Of a stretch of DNA of 64,000 bases, positions 17,568 through 26,397 are shown one piece after another (positions within the stretch are counted from its first letter, which is position 1; each line of letters opens with the position of its first letter). The DNA is from Pseudomonadota bacterium (GTDB lineage Bacteria; Pseudomonadota; Alphaproteobacteria; Acetobacterales; Acetobacteraceae), in contig JAJZES010000005.1 of assembly GCA_021845985.1 (NCBI GenBank), positions 62,001-126,000 of the forward strand, written 5' to 3'. The notes beneath the pieces are model-generated. The model searched no databases. It saw nothing but the letters and a program-made list of their open reading frames with translations, and was not told where the DNA came from. Position numbers and translations under genes: made by a program.

Positions 17568-18583
17568 GCCTCGGTCTGCGCATCTCGCTCGGTCTTGCCG
17601 CCGTGCTGGCGGTCGGGCTGGCCTCTACCTTCGAGCATCCGCCGGCTCAAACGGTGCAGCGCGGCTATCGCGGCACCGGCATGGTCGAGGTGTTCAATCC
17701 GGCGCTGCTGGATGCCAAGATTGCCGCCAACGCCATTCCGGCGGCGTTCGCCCCGGCCTCGGCGGAGGGACCAAAGGCCGGGAAGATCTACAAGAACGTC
17801 AAGGTGCTGGGCGATCTCAGCGTCGGTCAGTTCACCCGGCTGATGGCCGGGATGACCACCTGGGTCGCCCCCCAGCAGGGCTGCGGCTACTGCCACAGCG
17901 CCGACAATTTCGCCGCTGACGACAAATACACCAAGGTCGTCGCCCGGCGCATGTTGCAGATGGTGGCGCATATCAACGCCGACTGGCAGCCGCATGTCGG
18001 CGCCACCGGCGTCACCTGCTACACCTGCCATCGCGGCCAGCCGGTGCCGGCGCAGCTTTGGTTCACCAGCCCCGGCGGCCCGCACCCGGAAGGGATGCTG
18101 GAGAGCGATGTCGGCAAGAACCTGCCGGCGCCGGCGGCCGGGCTGGCGGCGCTGCCGTATGATCCGTACACGCCGTTCCTCTCCGGCGCCGCGCCGATCC
18201 GCGTCGCCGCCACCCAGGCGCTGCCCGGCACCGACCGCAGCTCGATCAAGCAGACCGAGTGGACCTATGCGCTGATGGTGCATTTCTCCGAGGCGCTCGG
18301 CGTCAACTGCACCTACTGCCACAACAGCCGCAGTTTCGGCGACTGGTCGCAGAGCACCCCGCAGCGCGCCACCGCCTGGTACGGTATCCGCATGGTGCGC
18401 GACCTCAACGGCGTCTATCTCGGCTCGCTGGCGGGCGTCTTTCCGCAGCAGCGGCTCGGCCCGACCGGGGATGTCGCCAAGGTCAACTGCGCCACCTGCC
18501 ATCAGGGCGCCTATAAGCCGCTGTTCGGGGTCAGCATGCTGAAGGACTGGCCGGAACTGGCCGGACCGGTGGCGGCAAAATAG
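17564..18583 (+). CDS. pufC: tetrahaem cytochrome subunit of the reaction centre
   Basis: Periplasmic c-type cytochrome that re-reduces the oxidised special pair. The 339-residue protein carries four CxxCH sites (CGYCH, CYTCH, CTYCH, CATCH). The N-terminus is one hydrophobic segment ([17 protein letters not shown]) without the lipobox Cys that is diacylated in Blastochloris viridis, so it is probably held by an uncleaved signal anchor. The gene overlaps pufM by 4 nt and ends the visible puf operon. Confidence 0.95.
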   Translation: MSLGLRISLGLAAVLAVGLASTFEHPPAQTVQRGYRGTGMVEVFNPALLDAKIAANAIPAAFAPASAEGPKAGKIYKNVKVLGDLSVGQFTRLMAGMTTWVAPQQGCGYCHSADNFAADDKYTKVVARRMLQMVAHINADWQPHVGATGVTCYTCHRGQPVPAQLWFTSPGGPHPEGMLESDVGKNLPAPAAGLAALPYDPYTPFLSGAAPIRVAATQALPGTDRSSIKQTEWTYALMVHFSEALGVNCTYCHNSRSFGDWSQSTPQRATAWYGIRMVRDLNGVYLGSLAGVFPQQRLGPTGDVAKVNCATCHQGAYKPLFGVSMLKDWPELAGPVAAK

Positions 18584-18648
18584 CGGCGGGGCTTGCCAAG
18601 TCGCGTCCGGCGCGCGATCTATCAGCAACAGGACTGGCCCGGTCCCGA

Positions 18649-18676
18649 TTGACCGGCCGGTCCGTCGCTGTATGGG
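18649..18676 (+). promoter_or_regulatory. possible sigma-70 promoter for nfu
   Basis: TTGACC at 18649-18654 and TATGGG at 18671-18676 are 16 bp apart, just upstream of the ATG at 18686. The match is moderate and the leader would be very short. It would separate the Nfu gene from the puf transcript. Confidence 0.3.
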
Positions 18677-18685
18677 ACACCGCGC

Positions 18686-19243
18686 ATGTTCATCGAGACC
18701 GAGGGCACCCCGAACCCCGCAACGCTGAAGTTTCTGCCCGGCCGTGAGGTGATGGGCGCCGGCACCGCGGATTTCGCCACCATCGAGGCGGCCGCACGCA
18801 GCCCGCTCGCCACCGCGCTGTTCGCCCTGCCCGGCGTTGCCCGCGTGTTCTTCGGCGGGGATTTCGTCACCGTCACCAAAGCCGACGCGACCTCGTGGCA
18901 GGCGCTCAAGCCGCTGGTGCTCGGTGCGGTAATGGAGCATTTCGTTGCCGGCCGCCCGGTGATCGAGGGCGGCGTCGCCGCCGCCGATGAGGACGTGTCC
19001 GCCGACGATGCCGAAATCGTCGCCCAGATCAAGGAACTGCTCGATACCCGCGTGCGCCCGGCGGTGGCCGGCGACGGCGGCGACATCGTCTTCCGCGGCT
19101 ACCGCGACGGCATCGTCCGCCTGCATATGCAGGGTGCCTGCTCGGGCTGCCCGTCCTCCACCGCGACGCTCAAGCATGGCATCGAGAACATGCTGCGCCA
19201 CTACGTGCCCGAAGTGGTGGCGGTGGAACAGGTTGCGCACTGA
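18686..19243 (+). CDS. Nfu-type iron-sulfur carrier protein
   Basis: Scaffold/carrier for Fe-S cluster delivery. The 185-residue protein has an Nfu N-terminal domain ([15 protein letters not shown], typical of alphaproteobacterial and mitochondrial NFU1) and a NifU-like C-terminal domain with the cluster-binding CSGCPSS and [11 protein letters not shown]. The ATG at 18686 is well placed. It is commonly found next to tsaB/rimI in this class, as here. It is housekeeping and not part of nitrogen fixation. Confidence 0.92.
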   Translation: MFIETEGTPNPATLKFLPGREVMGAGTADFATIEAAARSPLATALFALPGVARVFFGGDFVTVTKADATSWQALKPLVLGAVMEHFVAGRPVIEGGVAAADEDVSADDAEIVAQIKELLDTRVRPAVAGDGGDIVFRGYRDGIVRLHMQGACSGCPSSTATLKHGIENMLRHYVPEVVAVEQVAH

Positions 19244-19272
19244 GTTTTCCCACCACTAAAGGACCCAACCGC

Positions 19273-19857
19273 ATGACCATCGACGACGCCGCCCAGGCGG
19301 CGCTGTTCCGTGACGCCCGCACGCATAACGCCTGGACCGACCAGCCGGTCACCGACGACGATCTGCGCGCCGTGTTCGATCTGATGAAATGGGGGCCGAC
19401 CTCGGCCAACTGCTCGCCGGCGCGGTTTGTTTTTGTCCGCACGCCTGCGGCCAAGGAGCGGCTGCGCCCGGCGCTGTCGGCCGGCAACCTGGACAAGACG
19501 CTGGCGGCGCCGGTGACGGCGATCGTCGCCTATGATCCGCGGTTTTACGACAAGCTGCCGAAACTGTTCCCGCATGCCGATGCGCGCCCCTGGTTCGCCG
19601 GCAACGAGGTGCTGGCGCAGGAGACGGCGTTGCGCAACAGCAGCCTCCAGGGCGGCTACTTCATCCTCGCGGCGCGCGCGCTCGGCATCGACTGCGGGCC
19701 GATGTCGGGGTTCGACCGCGACAAGGCCGATGCGGCGTTTCTCGCCGGCTATGGCTGGAAAAGCAACTTCCTGATCAATCTCGGCCACGGCGACGCCGCC
19801 GGGCTGTTCGGGCGCAGCCCGCGCCTGGACTTCGACGAGGCATGCGTGATCACCTGA
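19273..19857 (+). CDS. nitroreductase family protein (RutE/HadB-like)
   Basis: FMN-dependent NAD(P)H oxidoreductase of 194 residues. The stretch [20 protein letters not shown], followed by [15 protein letters not shown], matches the RutE/HadB group, where the E. coli member reduces malonic semialdehyde to 3-hydroxypropionate. No rut genes are nearby, so a general quinone/enal reductase role is equally possible. It starts 29 nt after nfu and may share its transcript. Confidence 0.85.
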   Translation: MTIDDAAQAALFRDARTHNAWTDQPVTDDDLRAVFDLMKWGPTSANCSPARFVFVRTPAAKERLRPALSAGNLDKTLAAPVTAIVAYDPRFYDKLPKLFPHADARPWFAGNEVLAQETALRNSSLQGGYFILAARALGIDCGPMSGFDRDKADAAFLAGYGWKSNFLINLGHGDAAGLFGRSPRLDFDEACVIT

Positions 19858-19895
19858 GCCTCGCCGCGGGCGGCGCCGGGGGCTAGGATGCGGCG

Positions 19896-20525
19896 ATGCG
19901 CATCCTTGCCCTTGACGCCGCCCTGACCGGCTGTTCCGCCGCCCTGCTGATCGACGATGTTGTGGCCGGCGCGGCGGCGCTGCCGGGCGGGCCGGGCCAG
20001 ACGGCGCGGCTCGCCGTGGTGGCGCAGTCGCTGCTGGCGGCGGCGCCGGGGCGGCTCGATGCGGTGGCGGCGACGGTCGGCCCGGGCAGCTTCACCGGCC
20101 TGCGGGCGGCGCTGGCGCTGGCGCACGGCATGGCGTTCGGTTTTGCCTGCCCGTGCATCGGCGTGAGCGTGGCCGAGGCGCTGGCCAACGCCATGCCGCC
20201 GCTGCCGGGCCGGGCGCTGTGGGTCGCCATCGACAGCAAGCGCGCCGGCCGCGTCTTTCTCGACATTGCCGGCCGGCTCAGCGTCGCCGCGCCCGACGCG
20301 CTGCCGCCCTGCGGCGGTCCGGTGGCGGTGGCCGGGGATGCCGCGCCGATGGTCGCCGCGGCGCTCGCCGCGCGCGGGACCGACGTGCTGCTGGCCGATG
20401 CGCGCCGGCCGCGCGCCGCCGACGTGGCGCGGGTCGCCGCCCGGCGTCTTGCCGGCGCGCTGCCGGCACTGGCGGCGCAGCCGCTCTATGCCGAGGCGCC
20501 GCTGGCGCGACCGATGGCTGCCTGA
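19896..20525 (+). CDS. tsaB: tRNA threonylcarbamoyladenosine modification protein TsaB
   Basis: Non-catalytic partner of TsaD in synthesis of t6A37 on ANN-decoding tRNAs. The 209-residue ASKHA-fold protein has ILALDAALTGCSAAL at the N-terminus and the hallmark VGPGSFTGLRAALALAHGMA. The C-terminal part ends in PLYAEAPLARP, where many TsaB proteins read P.Y.R. rimI follows immediately, the usual pairing. Confidence 0.92.
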   Translation: MRILALDAALTGCSAALLIDDVVAGAAALPGGPGQTARLAVVAQSLLAAAPGRLDAVAATVGPGSFTGLRAALALAHGMAFGFACPCIGVSVAEALANAMPPLPGRALWVAIDSKRAGRVFLDIAGRLSVAAPDALPPCGGPVAVAGDAAPMVAAALAARGTDVLLADARRPRAADVARVAARRLAGALPALAAQPLYAEAPLARPMAA

Positions 20526-20536
20526 ACGTTACTGTA

Positions 20537-20989
20537 TTGTTCCGAACCGCTCCACAGCTTGTCGGTGCAAGTCATGCCGCGGTGCTCGCCGCTATCCATG
20601 GCGCTGCCTTCCCGCCCGCCGAGCATTGGGACGAGGCGGCAATCGCGGCACAACTGACCCTGCCCGGCGGTTTCAGCCTGCTCGATCCGGGCGGCGGCAT
20701 GGTGCTCGGCCGCATCGCCGCCGACGAAGCGGAGATTCTGGCGCTCGCCGTGCTGCCCGAGCGGCGCCGCGTCGGCCGCGGCCGGACGCTGCTCGCCGCC
20801 GCCGAGCAGCACGTCGCCGCCGCCGGCGGTCGGGTGGTGTTCCTCGAGGTGTCGCAGGCCAACGAGGCGGCGCGCGCCCTTTATGCCGCCGCCGGATACC
20901 GCGAGGTCGGCCGGCGCAACCGCTACTACCCCGACGGCGCCGACGCGCTTGTGCTGGCCCGCAGCCTGCGGGGTGCGACGGCGGCGTAG
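20537..20989 (+). CDS. rimI: ribosomal-protein-alanine N-acetyltransferase RimI-like
   Basis: GNAT-fold acetyltransferase of about 150 residues. Acetyl-CoA binding is indicated by LAVLPERRRVGRGRTLLAAA (a Q/RxxGxG variant), then FLEVSQANEAARALYAAAGY and RNRYYPDGADALVLAR. The start is uncertain: TTG at 20537 lies 11 nt after the tsaB stop, and a CTG at 20522 overlaps it. No ATG or GTG fits the family length. Context next to tsaB supports RimI over other GNATs. Confidence 0.85.
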   Translation: MFRTAPQLVGASHAAVLAAIHGAAFPPAEHWDEAAIAAQLTLPGGFSLLDPGGGMVLGRIAADEAEILALAVLPERRRVGRGRTLLAAAEQHVAAAGGRVVFLEVSQANEAARALYAAAGYREVGRRNRYYPDGADALVLARSLRGATAA

Positions 20990-20991
20990 GT

Positions 20992-21020
20992 GCTGCCATG
21001 CAGATCACGCATGCAGCAGC
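20992..21020. terminator. imperfect hairpin between convergent rimI and tusA
   Basis: Arms GCTGCCATGC (20992-21001) and GCATGCAGCAGC (21009-21020) form an imperfect stem across the tusA stop codon, 3 nt after the rimI stop. There is no T-tract. It is offered as a possible shared 3'-end structure only. Confidence 0.3.
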
Positions 21021-21262
21021 CACAGCAGGGTGATGCCGTCGGCGCCGGTGGTCTCGGCCAGGACGCTATGGCCGAGCGCGGCGGCGCTGGCCGGCACGTT
21101 GCGCCGTGGCTCATCGCCGCGGAGTCGCACCAGCAACGTCTCGCCCGGAGCCATGCGATCGAGCGCCAGACGGGTGCGCACGAAGGTCATCGGACAGACC
21201 TCGCCGGTGATGTCGATGCTGCGATCGGCGGCGATTGCGGGGGGCAGATTCATCTTTGGCAT
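21005..21262 (-). CDS. TusA-family sulfur carrier protein
   Basis: An 85-residue SirA/TusA fold protein. The conserved N-terminal CPxP-like motif appears as DITGEVCPMTFVRTRLALD with the active Cys in place, but the usual second Pro is Thr. It ends DGITLLWLLHA. TusA proteins relay sulfur for tRNA thiolation or for oxidation pathways; this copy beside mucR may be a sulfur-trafficking paralogue. It starts at ATG 21262 (or 21253), divergent from mucR. Confidence 0.8.
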   Translation of the reverse strand: MPKMNLPPAIAADRSIDITGEVCPMTFVRTRLALDRMAPGETLLVRLRGDEPRRNVPASAAALGHSVLAETTGADGITLLWLLHA

Positions 21263-21352
21263 GACTGGACTGTTGCTTCCTTCCGTAATACACGTTGCGA
21301 ATCAGGCCGCCGGCCACCTTAATGAGCCAAGTCCCGCGGACTGGAAGGGAGC

Positions 21353-21766
21353 ATGATGACCGACCACACGCAACAATCTGATGTGCTCGGATTGACTGCA
21401 CAGATCGTCTCGGCGCACGTCTCGAACAACTCTGTGACGCCCGACGCTTTGCCTGCGTTGATCCAGGATGTCTATCGCACGCTGTCCGGCGTCGGGAAGG
21501 AGCCCGTCCAGCCCGACAAGCCGCAGCCGGCGGTGCCGGTGAAAAAGTCGGTGTTTGCCGACCACATCATCTGCCTGGAGGACGGCAAGAAGCTGAAGAT
21601 GCTCAAGCGCCACCTCAAGACCGCCTATAACATGACCCCCGAGCAGTACCGCGAGCGCTGGGGCCTGCCGCCGGATTACCCGATGGTGGCGCCGAACTAC
21701 GCCCGCCACCGCTCGTCGCTGGCCAAGAAGATCGGGCTGGGCACCAAGCCGCGCAGCCGCAAGTAG
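21353..21766 (+). CDS. mucR: MucR/Ros family transcriptional regulator
   Basis: Alphaproteobacterial zinc-finger-like DNA-binding protein (137 residues) that silences many surface, cell-cycle or virulence genes in relatives. The DNA-binding core is CLEDGKKLKMLKRHLKTAYN, then MTPEQYRERWGLPPDYPMVA and YARHRSSLAKKIGLG. The zinc position set reads Cys, Asp, His and Tyr instead of Cys2His2, as in MucR variants from this class. There are tandem ATGs at 21353/21356 after GGAAGGGAGC. Confidence 0.92.
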   Translation: MMTDHTQQSDVLGLTAQIVSAHVSNNSVTPDALPALIQDVYRTLSGVGKEPVQPDKPQPAVPVKKSVFADHIICLEDGKKLKMLKRHLKTAYNMTPEQYRERWGLPPDYPMVAPNYARHRSSLAKKIGLGTKPRSRK

Positions 21767-21949
21767 CGGCGCCTTCGGCTCCTTTCCCGCGCGCTCTGGC
21801 GGCGGCGGGGGGCTGGTTTGCCTCCCGCCGCGTTTGCCATGTAACCTCCGCCTGCGGGACGGTCGGGCGCAGGGTCCGGCCGCGCGGCCGGGCAAGGGCG
21901 ATCCGCCCCGCGCCGCCCGGCGGCCGGGCGGCCCGCGGCTGGGAGACCA

Positions 21950-22438
21950 ATGGAAAGCCGTATCGAGCGACTATGCGTCGAGAGGGGCCTCAAGATGACC
22001 GGCCAGCGCCGGGTCATCGCGCGGGTGCTGTCCGATGCCGCCGATCACCCGGACGTGGAGGAACTCTATCGCCGTTCCAGCGCGCTCGACCGGCGCATTT
22101 CCATCGCCACCGTCTATCGCACCGTGCGTTTGCTGGAGGAGCACGGGATTCTCGCCCGCCGTGATTTCGGCGGCGGCCGGGCCCGCTATGAGCCGAGCGG
22201 GCATGGCCATCACTATCACTTGATCGACGTCGAGACTGGCCGCGTCATCGAGTTTGAAGACCCCGAGCATGAGCGCGTGCTGGCCGAAATCGCCGCCCGG
22301 CTCGGGTTTGATCTGGTATCGCACCATCTCGAACTCTTCGGTCGGCGGCGGGAGGCGCGTCCCGCCGGCAGCGCCCGCGCGGCGGCGGCGGCGGCGGTGG
22401 AGGCGGAGGCGGACGCGCATTCGGGGGTGCAGGGATGA
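21950..22438 (+). CDS. fur: Fur family metal-responsive regulator
   Basis: Ferric-uptake-type repressor of 162 residues. The winged helix has TGQRRVIARVL and ISIATVYRTVRLLEEHGI, and the metal/dimer domain has GHGHHYHLIDVETGRVIEFED. It lacks the CxxC zinc pair of the E. coli type, as many alphaproteobacterial Fur/Mur proteins do. A low-complexity Ala/Arg tail follows the family region. It overlaps the next gene as ATGA. The metal it senses (Fe or Mn) cannot be told from sequence. Confidence 0.88.
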   Translation: MESRIERLCVERGLKMTGQRRVIARVLSDAADHPDVEELYRRSSALDRRISIATVYRTVRLLEEHGILARRDFGGGRARYEPSGHGHHYHLIDVETGRVIEFEDPEHERVLAEIAARLGFDLVSHHLELFGRRREARPAGSARAAAAAAVEAEADAHSGVQG

Positions 22439-23283
22439 CCGCGACGATCAGAATCGGCGCTCCGGCGCCGCCGCAGGCCGACAGCGATGCCGGGTTCGGC
22501 GAGCTGCGCGGCGGCAATCTCGGCGTGCGCATCGCCACCCTGCCGGCCGAACTCGATGCCGCGCAGGCGCTGCGCTATCGCGTCTTCTATGAGGAAATGG
22601 GCGCCGTCCCCAGCGCCGAGGTGGCGCGCAGCGCGCGCGACAGCGACGACTTCGACGCCGTCGCCGACCATCTGCTGGTGCTCGACCATTCGATCGGCGC
22701 CGGGCCGGAAGGGGTGGTCGGCACCTACCGGCTGATCCGTCAGGCGGCGGCGGAGAAAATCGGCCATTTCTATTCGGCCGGCGAATACGACATCGGCCCG
22801 GTCATCGCCTTTCCCGGACAGGTGCTGGAGCTTGGCCGGTCCTGCGTGCATCCGGCCTATCGCGGCCGGGCGGCGATGCAGTTGCTGTGGCGCGGCATCG
22901 CCGCCTATGTGTTCCTGCACCGCATCGACCTGATGTTCGGCTGCGCCAGCCTGCCCGGCACCGACCCGGAGGCGCTGGCGGCGGAGCTGACCTTTCTCTA
23001 CCACAACCATCTCGCCCCGCCGGCGCTGCGCCCGCGGGCGCTGCCGGAACGCTATGTCGAGATGCGCCGGCGCGACCCGGCCGGCCTCGACCTGCGCCGC
23101 ATCGCCGCCGGCCTGCCGCCGCTGATCAAGGGCTATCTGCGGCTCGGCGGCTTCGTCGGCGACGGGGCGGTGATCGATCACCAGTTCAACACCATCGACG
23201 TTGCCGTGGTGGTCAAGACCGATCTGGTGACGGATAAATATTATCGCCACTACGAACGCCAGGTGCGGGACGCGCTCGATTGA
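22435..23283 (+). CDS. GNAT acyltransferase, OlsB-like (ornithine lipid first step)
   Basis: A 282-residue protein of the L-ornithine N-alpha-acyltransferase / hemolysin-like family that makes lyso-ornithine lipid from 3-hydroxyacyl-ACP. Typical blocks are ALRYRVFYEEMGA, VVGTYRLIR, FYSAGEYDIGP, VLELGRSCVHPAYRG and LFGCAS-like MFGCASLPGTDP. No olsA-type acyltransferase follows in the window. It is coupled to fur by overlap and to the next dehydrogenase by a 4-nt overlap. Confidence 0.85.
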   Translation: MTATIRIGAPAPPQADSDAGFGELRGGNLGVRIATLPAELDAAQALRYRVFYEEMGAVPSAEVARSARDSDDFDAVADHLLVLDHSIGAGPEGVVGTYRLIRQAAAEKIGHFYSAGEYDIGPVIAFPGQVLELGRSCVHPAYRGRAAMQLLWRGIAAYVFLHRIDLMFGCASLPGTDPEALAAELTFLYHNHLAPPALRPRALPERYVEMRRRDPAGLDLRRIAAGLPPLIKGYLRLGGFVGDGAVIDHQFNTIDVAVVVKTDLVTDKYYRHYERQVRDALD

Positions 23284-24260
23284 CCGAAAATCGCTTCAAC
23301 GTGGTGATGACCTCGCCGCATCTGGCGCCGGCGGCGGTCGCCGTGCTGGAGGGCGCCGGCTGCACCCTGCACTATCTGCCGGCGTTCCCGTCCGGCGCGG
23401 TGGTGGCGGAGCTGACCGGGCGGGTGCAGGCCGATGCCATCCTGGCGCGCCAGGGCCATGTCACCGCCGCGGCAATTGCCGCCTCGCCACGGCTGCGCAT
23501 CGTCGCGCGGCACGGCGTCGGCGTCGATGAGGTCGATCTGGTGGCGGCGGCGGCGCGGGGCGTGATGGTGACCAATGCGCCGGGGTCGAACAGCCGCGCG
23601 GTCGCCGAACACACGCTGGCGCTGATCCTGGCGCTGGTGAAGCAGATCAGGCCGCTCGGCGCCTCGGTGGCCGGCGGCGCGTGGCGCGGCGGCGCCAGTT
23701 CGGTGCGCGATGTCGCCGGCCTGCGGCTCGGGCTGGTCGGCTGCGGCGCCATCGGGCGGGAGGTGGCGCGGCTCGCCGCGGCCTTCGGCATGAGCGTCGC
23801 CAGCAGCGACCCGGCGTTGCCGGCGCAGGGCGTTGGCGGCATCGCGTGGCGGGCCTCGCCGCTGGCGCTGGCGGCGACCAGTGACATTCTGTCGGTGCAT
23901 TGCCCGCTGACCGAGGCGACGCGCGGGCTGGTCGGCGCGGCTGTGCTGGCGGCGATGCCGGCCGGCGGGTTCGTCGTCAACACCGCGCGCGGCGGCATCG
24001 TTGACGAGGCGGCGCTGCTGGCGGCGCTGACCAGCGGGCATCTCGCCGGCGCCGCGCTCGATGTGTTTGCCGTCGAGCCGCCGCCGGCCGATCATCCGCT
24101 GCGCGACCATCCGCATGTGCTGGCGACCCCGCATCTGGCCGGGGTGACGCCGGGATCGCTGGTCAACATGGGCGTCGCCGCGGCCGAGTGCATCGCCGCC
24201 GCGCTGACCGGCGGGGTGGTGCCGCCGGGGTGCATTGTCGTGCCGGGCCGCGCCGGCTGA
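23280..24260 (+). CDS. D-2-hydroxyacid dehydrogenase (phosphoglycerate dehydrogenase-like)
   Basis: NAD-dependent oxidoreductase of 326 residues. The nucleotide loop is GLVGCGAIGREVA, and the catalytic Arg, Glu and His appear in NTARGGIVDE, VFAVEPPPADHP and LATPHLAGVT. The start is TTG at 23280, overlapping the OlsB-like stop. It lacks the ACT regulatory domain of biosynthetic SerA, so it is more likely a hydroxypyruvate/glyoxylate-type or other 2-keto acid reductase. The substrate is not assignable. Confidence 0.88.
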   Translation: MTENRFNVVMTSPHLAPAAVAVLEGAGCTLHYLPAFPSGAVVAELTGRVQADAILARQGHVTAAAIAASPRLRIVARHGVGVDEVDLVAAAARGVMVTNAPGSNSRAVAEHTLALILALVKQIRPLGASVAGGAWRGGASSVRDVAGLRLGLVGCGAIGREVARLAAAFGMSVASSDPALPAQGVGGIAWRASPLALAATSDILSVHCPLTEATRGLVGAAVLAAMPAGGFVVNTARGGIVDEAALLAALTSGHLAGAALDVFAVEPPPADHPLRDHPHVLATPHLAGVTPGSLVNMGVAAAECIAAALTGGVVPPGCIVVPGRAG

Positions 24261-24302
24261 TCAGGCTTGCGTCGCGGCGCCGGTCCCTGTAGCCCGGCGC
24301 GC

Positions 24303-25853
24303 ATGTCGAACCGCCTGGTCGCCCGTGCCGTTGCTCTTGTCGGGTGGCGTGCCGACCTGCTTGCCGCGCTGCTCGGCGCCGTCGCCGCGCTGGCGCTGCC
24401 GCCGCTGCATCTGCTGCCGCTGCTGCTGATCGCGGTGCCGGGCCTGCTGGCGCTGATCGACGGCGCCGCCACGCCGGCCGTGGCGGCGCGGCGCGGCTTC
24501 TGGTTCGGCGTCGCGCATCATGTCCTCGGCCTCTACTGGATCACCGATGCGATCCTGCTGGAGGCGGCGCGCTACTGGTGGCTGGTGCCGATCGCGGTGC
24601 CGGCGCTGGCCGCCGTGCTCGCCGCGTTCATCGCCGCCGCCGCCGCCGTCACCCGGCTGGCGCCGCGCGGCTGGCCGCGCGTGGTGGTGCTGGCCGGCGC
24701 CTGGGTGCTGGCCGATCTTGCCCGCCAGTTCGTCGCCACCGGATTTCCCTGGAACCCGTGGGGCGCCGACTGGGCCATTCCCGGCGGCATCGGCAATATC
24801 GCCATCCAGCCCGCCGCCTGGGTCGGGGTGCCGGGGCTGACCCTGGCAACGCTGCTGCTGGCGGCGACGCCGGCGCTCGGCGGCCGGGCGATGGCGCTTG
24901 GCGCGGTCGCGCTGGCCGCCTGGGCCGGCGCCGGGGCGTGGCGGCTGTCGCTGCCGGCGGCGGCGGCGCCGGGGATCGCGGTGGTCATCGTCCAGGGCAA
25001 CGTGGCGGAATCGGAGAAGCACGACATCCGCCATGCGGTCGAGGTGTTCGACCGCTACCTCGCCATGACCCGCCAGGGCATTGCCGCCGCCCGCGCCCGC
25101 CTGCCCGACGACCGGCCGGTGGTGATCTGGCCGGAATCGGCCAGCCCGTTCGCCCTGCCCAACGACGCCGGCGCCCGCGGTGCGCTGGCCGAGGCGGCGG
25201 GCGGCGTGCCGGTGCTCGCCGGCAGCGTCCGCTTCGATGCGCTGGAGCGGCCGGAGAACAGCCTCGTCGCGGTGCTCAGCGCCGAGCCGTCGCGCGAGGT
25301 GTACGACAAATGGCATCTGGTGCCGTTCGGTGAATACGCCCCCTCCTGGGTGCCGCTGGCGGTGCAACTGGTGCCCGGCGGCGGGTTTCAGCCGGGGCCG
25401 GGGCCGCAGACGCTGCATGTCCCCGGTCTGCCGCCGCTCGGCGCGCTGATCTGCTATGAGGCGATCTTCCCCGCCCAGGTCGCCGACGAGACCGATCGTC
25501 CGGCATGGCTGGTCAATGTCACCAACGATGCCTGGTTCGGCAATTCGAGCGGGCCGCGCCAGCACCTCGCCGCGGCCCGGCTGCGCGCGGTGGAGGAGGG
25601 GCTGCCGCTGGTGCGCGCCGCCAATACCGGCATCTCGGCGGTGTTCGACGCGCACGGGCGCGAACTGGCGCGGCTCGGCATGCAGCGCACCGGCACGCTG
25701 GAGCAGGCGCTGCCCGGCGCCCTGCCGATGCCGCCGTTCGCGCGGTTCGGCCTGCCGATTCCGGCGGGGCTGGCGGCGCTGTGCGTGCTGGCGGGGCTGA
25801 TGCCGGGGAGACGCGTTGCGCGCCGCGATCGAATGTCAAGTATTTCGAGATAA
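24303..25853 (+). CDS. lnt: apolipoprotein N-acyltransferase
   Basis: Inner-membrane enzyme that adds the third acyl chain to lipoproteins. It has 516 residues from ATG 24303 (MSNRLVARAVAL). Several N-terminal helices include WITDAILLEAARYWWLVP and FPWNPWG. The nitrilase-type catalytic domain has the Glu in WPESASPF, the Lys in YDKWHLVPFGEY and the Cys in LICYEAIFP. The C-terminus has a last membrane helix. It is followed by an XRE regulator, as in many Rhodospirillales. Confidence 0.95.
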   Translation: MSNRLVARAVALVGWRADLLAALLGAVAALALPPLHLLPLLLIAVPGLLALIDGAATPAVAARRGFWFGVAHHVLGLYWITDAILLEAARYWWLVPIAVPALAAVLAAFIAAAAAVTRLAPRGWPRVVVLAGAWVLADLARQFVATGFPWNPWGADWAIPGGIGNIAIQPAAWVGVPGLTLATLLLAATPALGGRAMALGAVALAAWAGAGAWRLSLPAAAAPGIAVVIVQGNVAESEKHDIRHAVEVFDRYLAMTRQGIAAARARLPDDRPVVIWPESASPFALPNDAGARGALAEAAGGVPVLAGSVRFDALERPENSLVAVLSAEPSREVYDKWHLVPFGEYAPSWVPLAVQLVPGGGFQPGPGPQTLHVPGLPPLGALICYEAIFPAQVADETDRPAWLVNVTNDAWFGNSSGPRQHLAAARLRAVEEGLPLVRAANTGISAVFDAHGRELARLGMQRTGTLEQALPGALPMPPFARFGLPIPAGLAALCVLAGLMPGRRVARRDRMSSISR

Positions 25854-25950
25854 ATTAAGAAAAGTGACGAAACGGTTGACGGTTCGCGCCGCTTTCCCCT
25901 AACAAATCCCGCCAATGACGGCGCCGCTGCGCCGTGCGGCGGGAGTGGTC

Positions 25951-26379
25951 ATGCAGGAGGAGGAGCCGAGGGGCCGGCCGAAAGCCGACGCCCGCGACAT
26001 TCAGGCCGGTGCCCGTCTGCGCCAGCGCCGCCTGTCGATCGGCATGACCCAGGAGCGGCTGGCCGATGCGGTCGGCCTGACCTTCCAGCAAATCCAGAAA
26101 TATGAGCGCGGCGCCAACCGCATCAGCCTGTCGCGCGTGGCCGAGTTTGCCCGCGTGCTGGATGTGCCGGTGACCTATTTCTATCCCGACGCGCCGGTCG
26201 CCGCCTATGGCCTCGCCGACGAGCAGGACGGGTTCGGCGATCCGCCGCCGCCGCGCGATACCGATCTCGACGAATTGCTGCGCGCCTTCACCCGCATCAC
26301 CGACCCGACGGTGCGCCAGCGCATCCTCGACCTCGTGCGCACGCTCGCCCCGCCGGACGCGCCCTCGGGCAAGGGCTGA
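25951..26379 (+). CDS. XRE-family transcriptional regulator
   Basis: A 142-residue protein with a Cro/C1 helix-turn-helix: RLRQRRLSIGMTQERLADAV, then GLTFQQIQKYERGANRIS. An Asp/Pro-rich linker and a C-terminal helix (DLDELLRAFTRITDPTVRQR) complete it, the form usual in alphaproteobacteria. The ATG at 25951 has a GGGAG site; an upstream ATG at 25915 would leave almost no leader after the likely promoter (TTGACG 25876, TAACAA 25900). Target genes are unknown. Confidence 0.88.
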   Translation: MQEEEPRGRPKADARDIQAGARLRQRRLSIGMTQERLADAVGLTFQQIQKYERGANRISLSRVAEFARVLDVPVTYFYPDAPVAAYGLADEQDGFGDPPPPRDTDLDELLRAFTRITDPTVRQRILDLVRTLAPPDAPSGKG

Positions 26380-26397
26380 CCGGCGGGGCGTGTTGCC

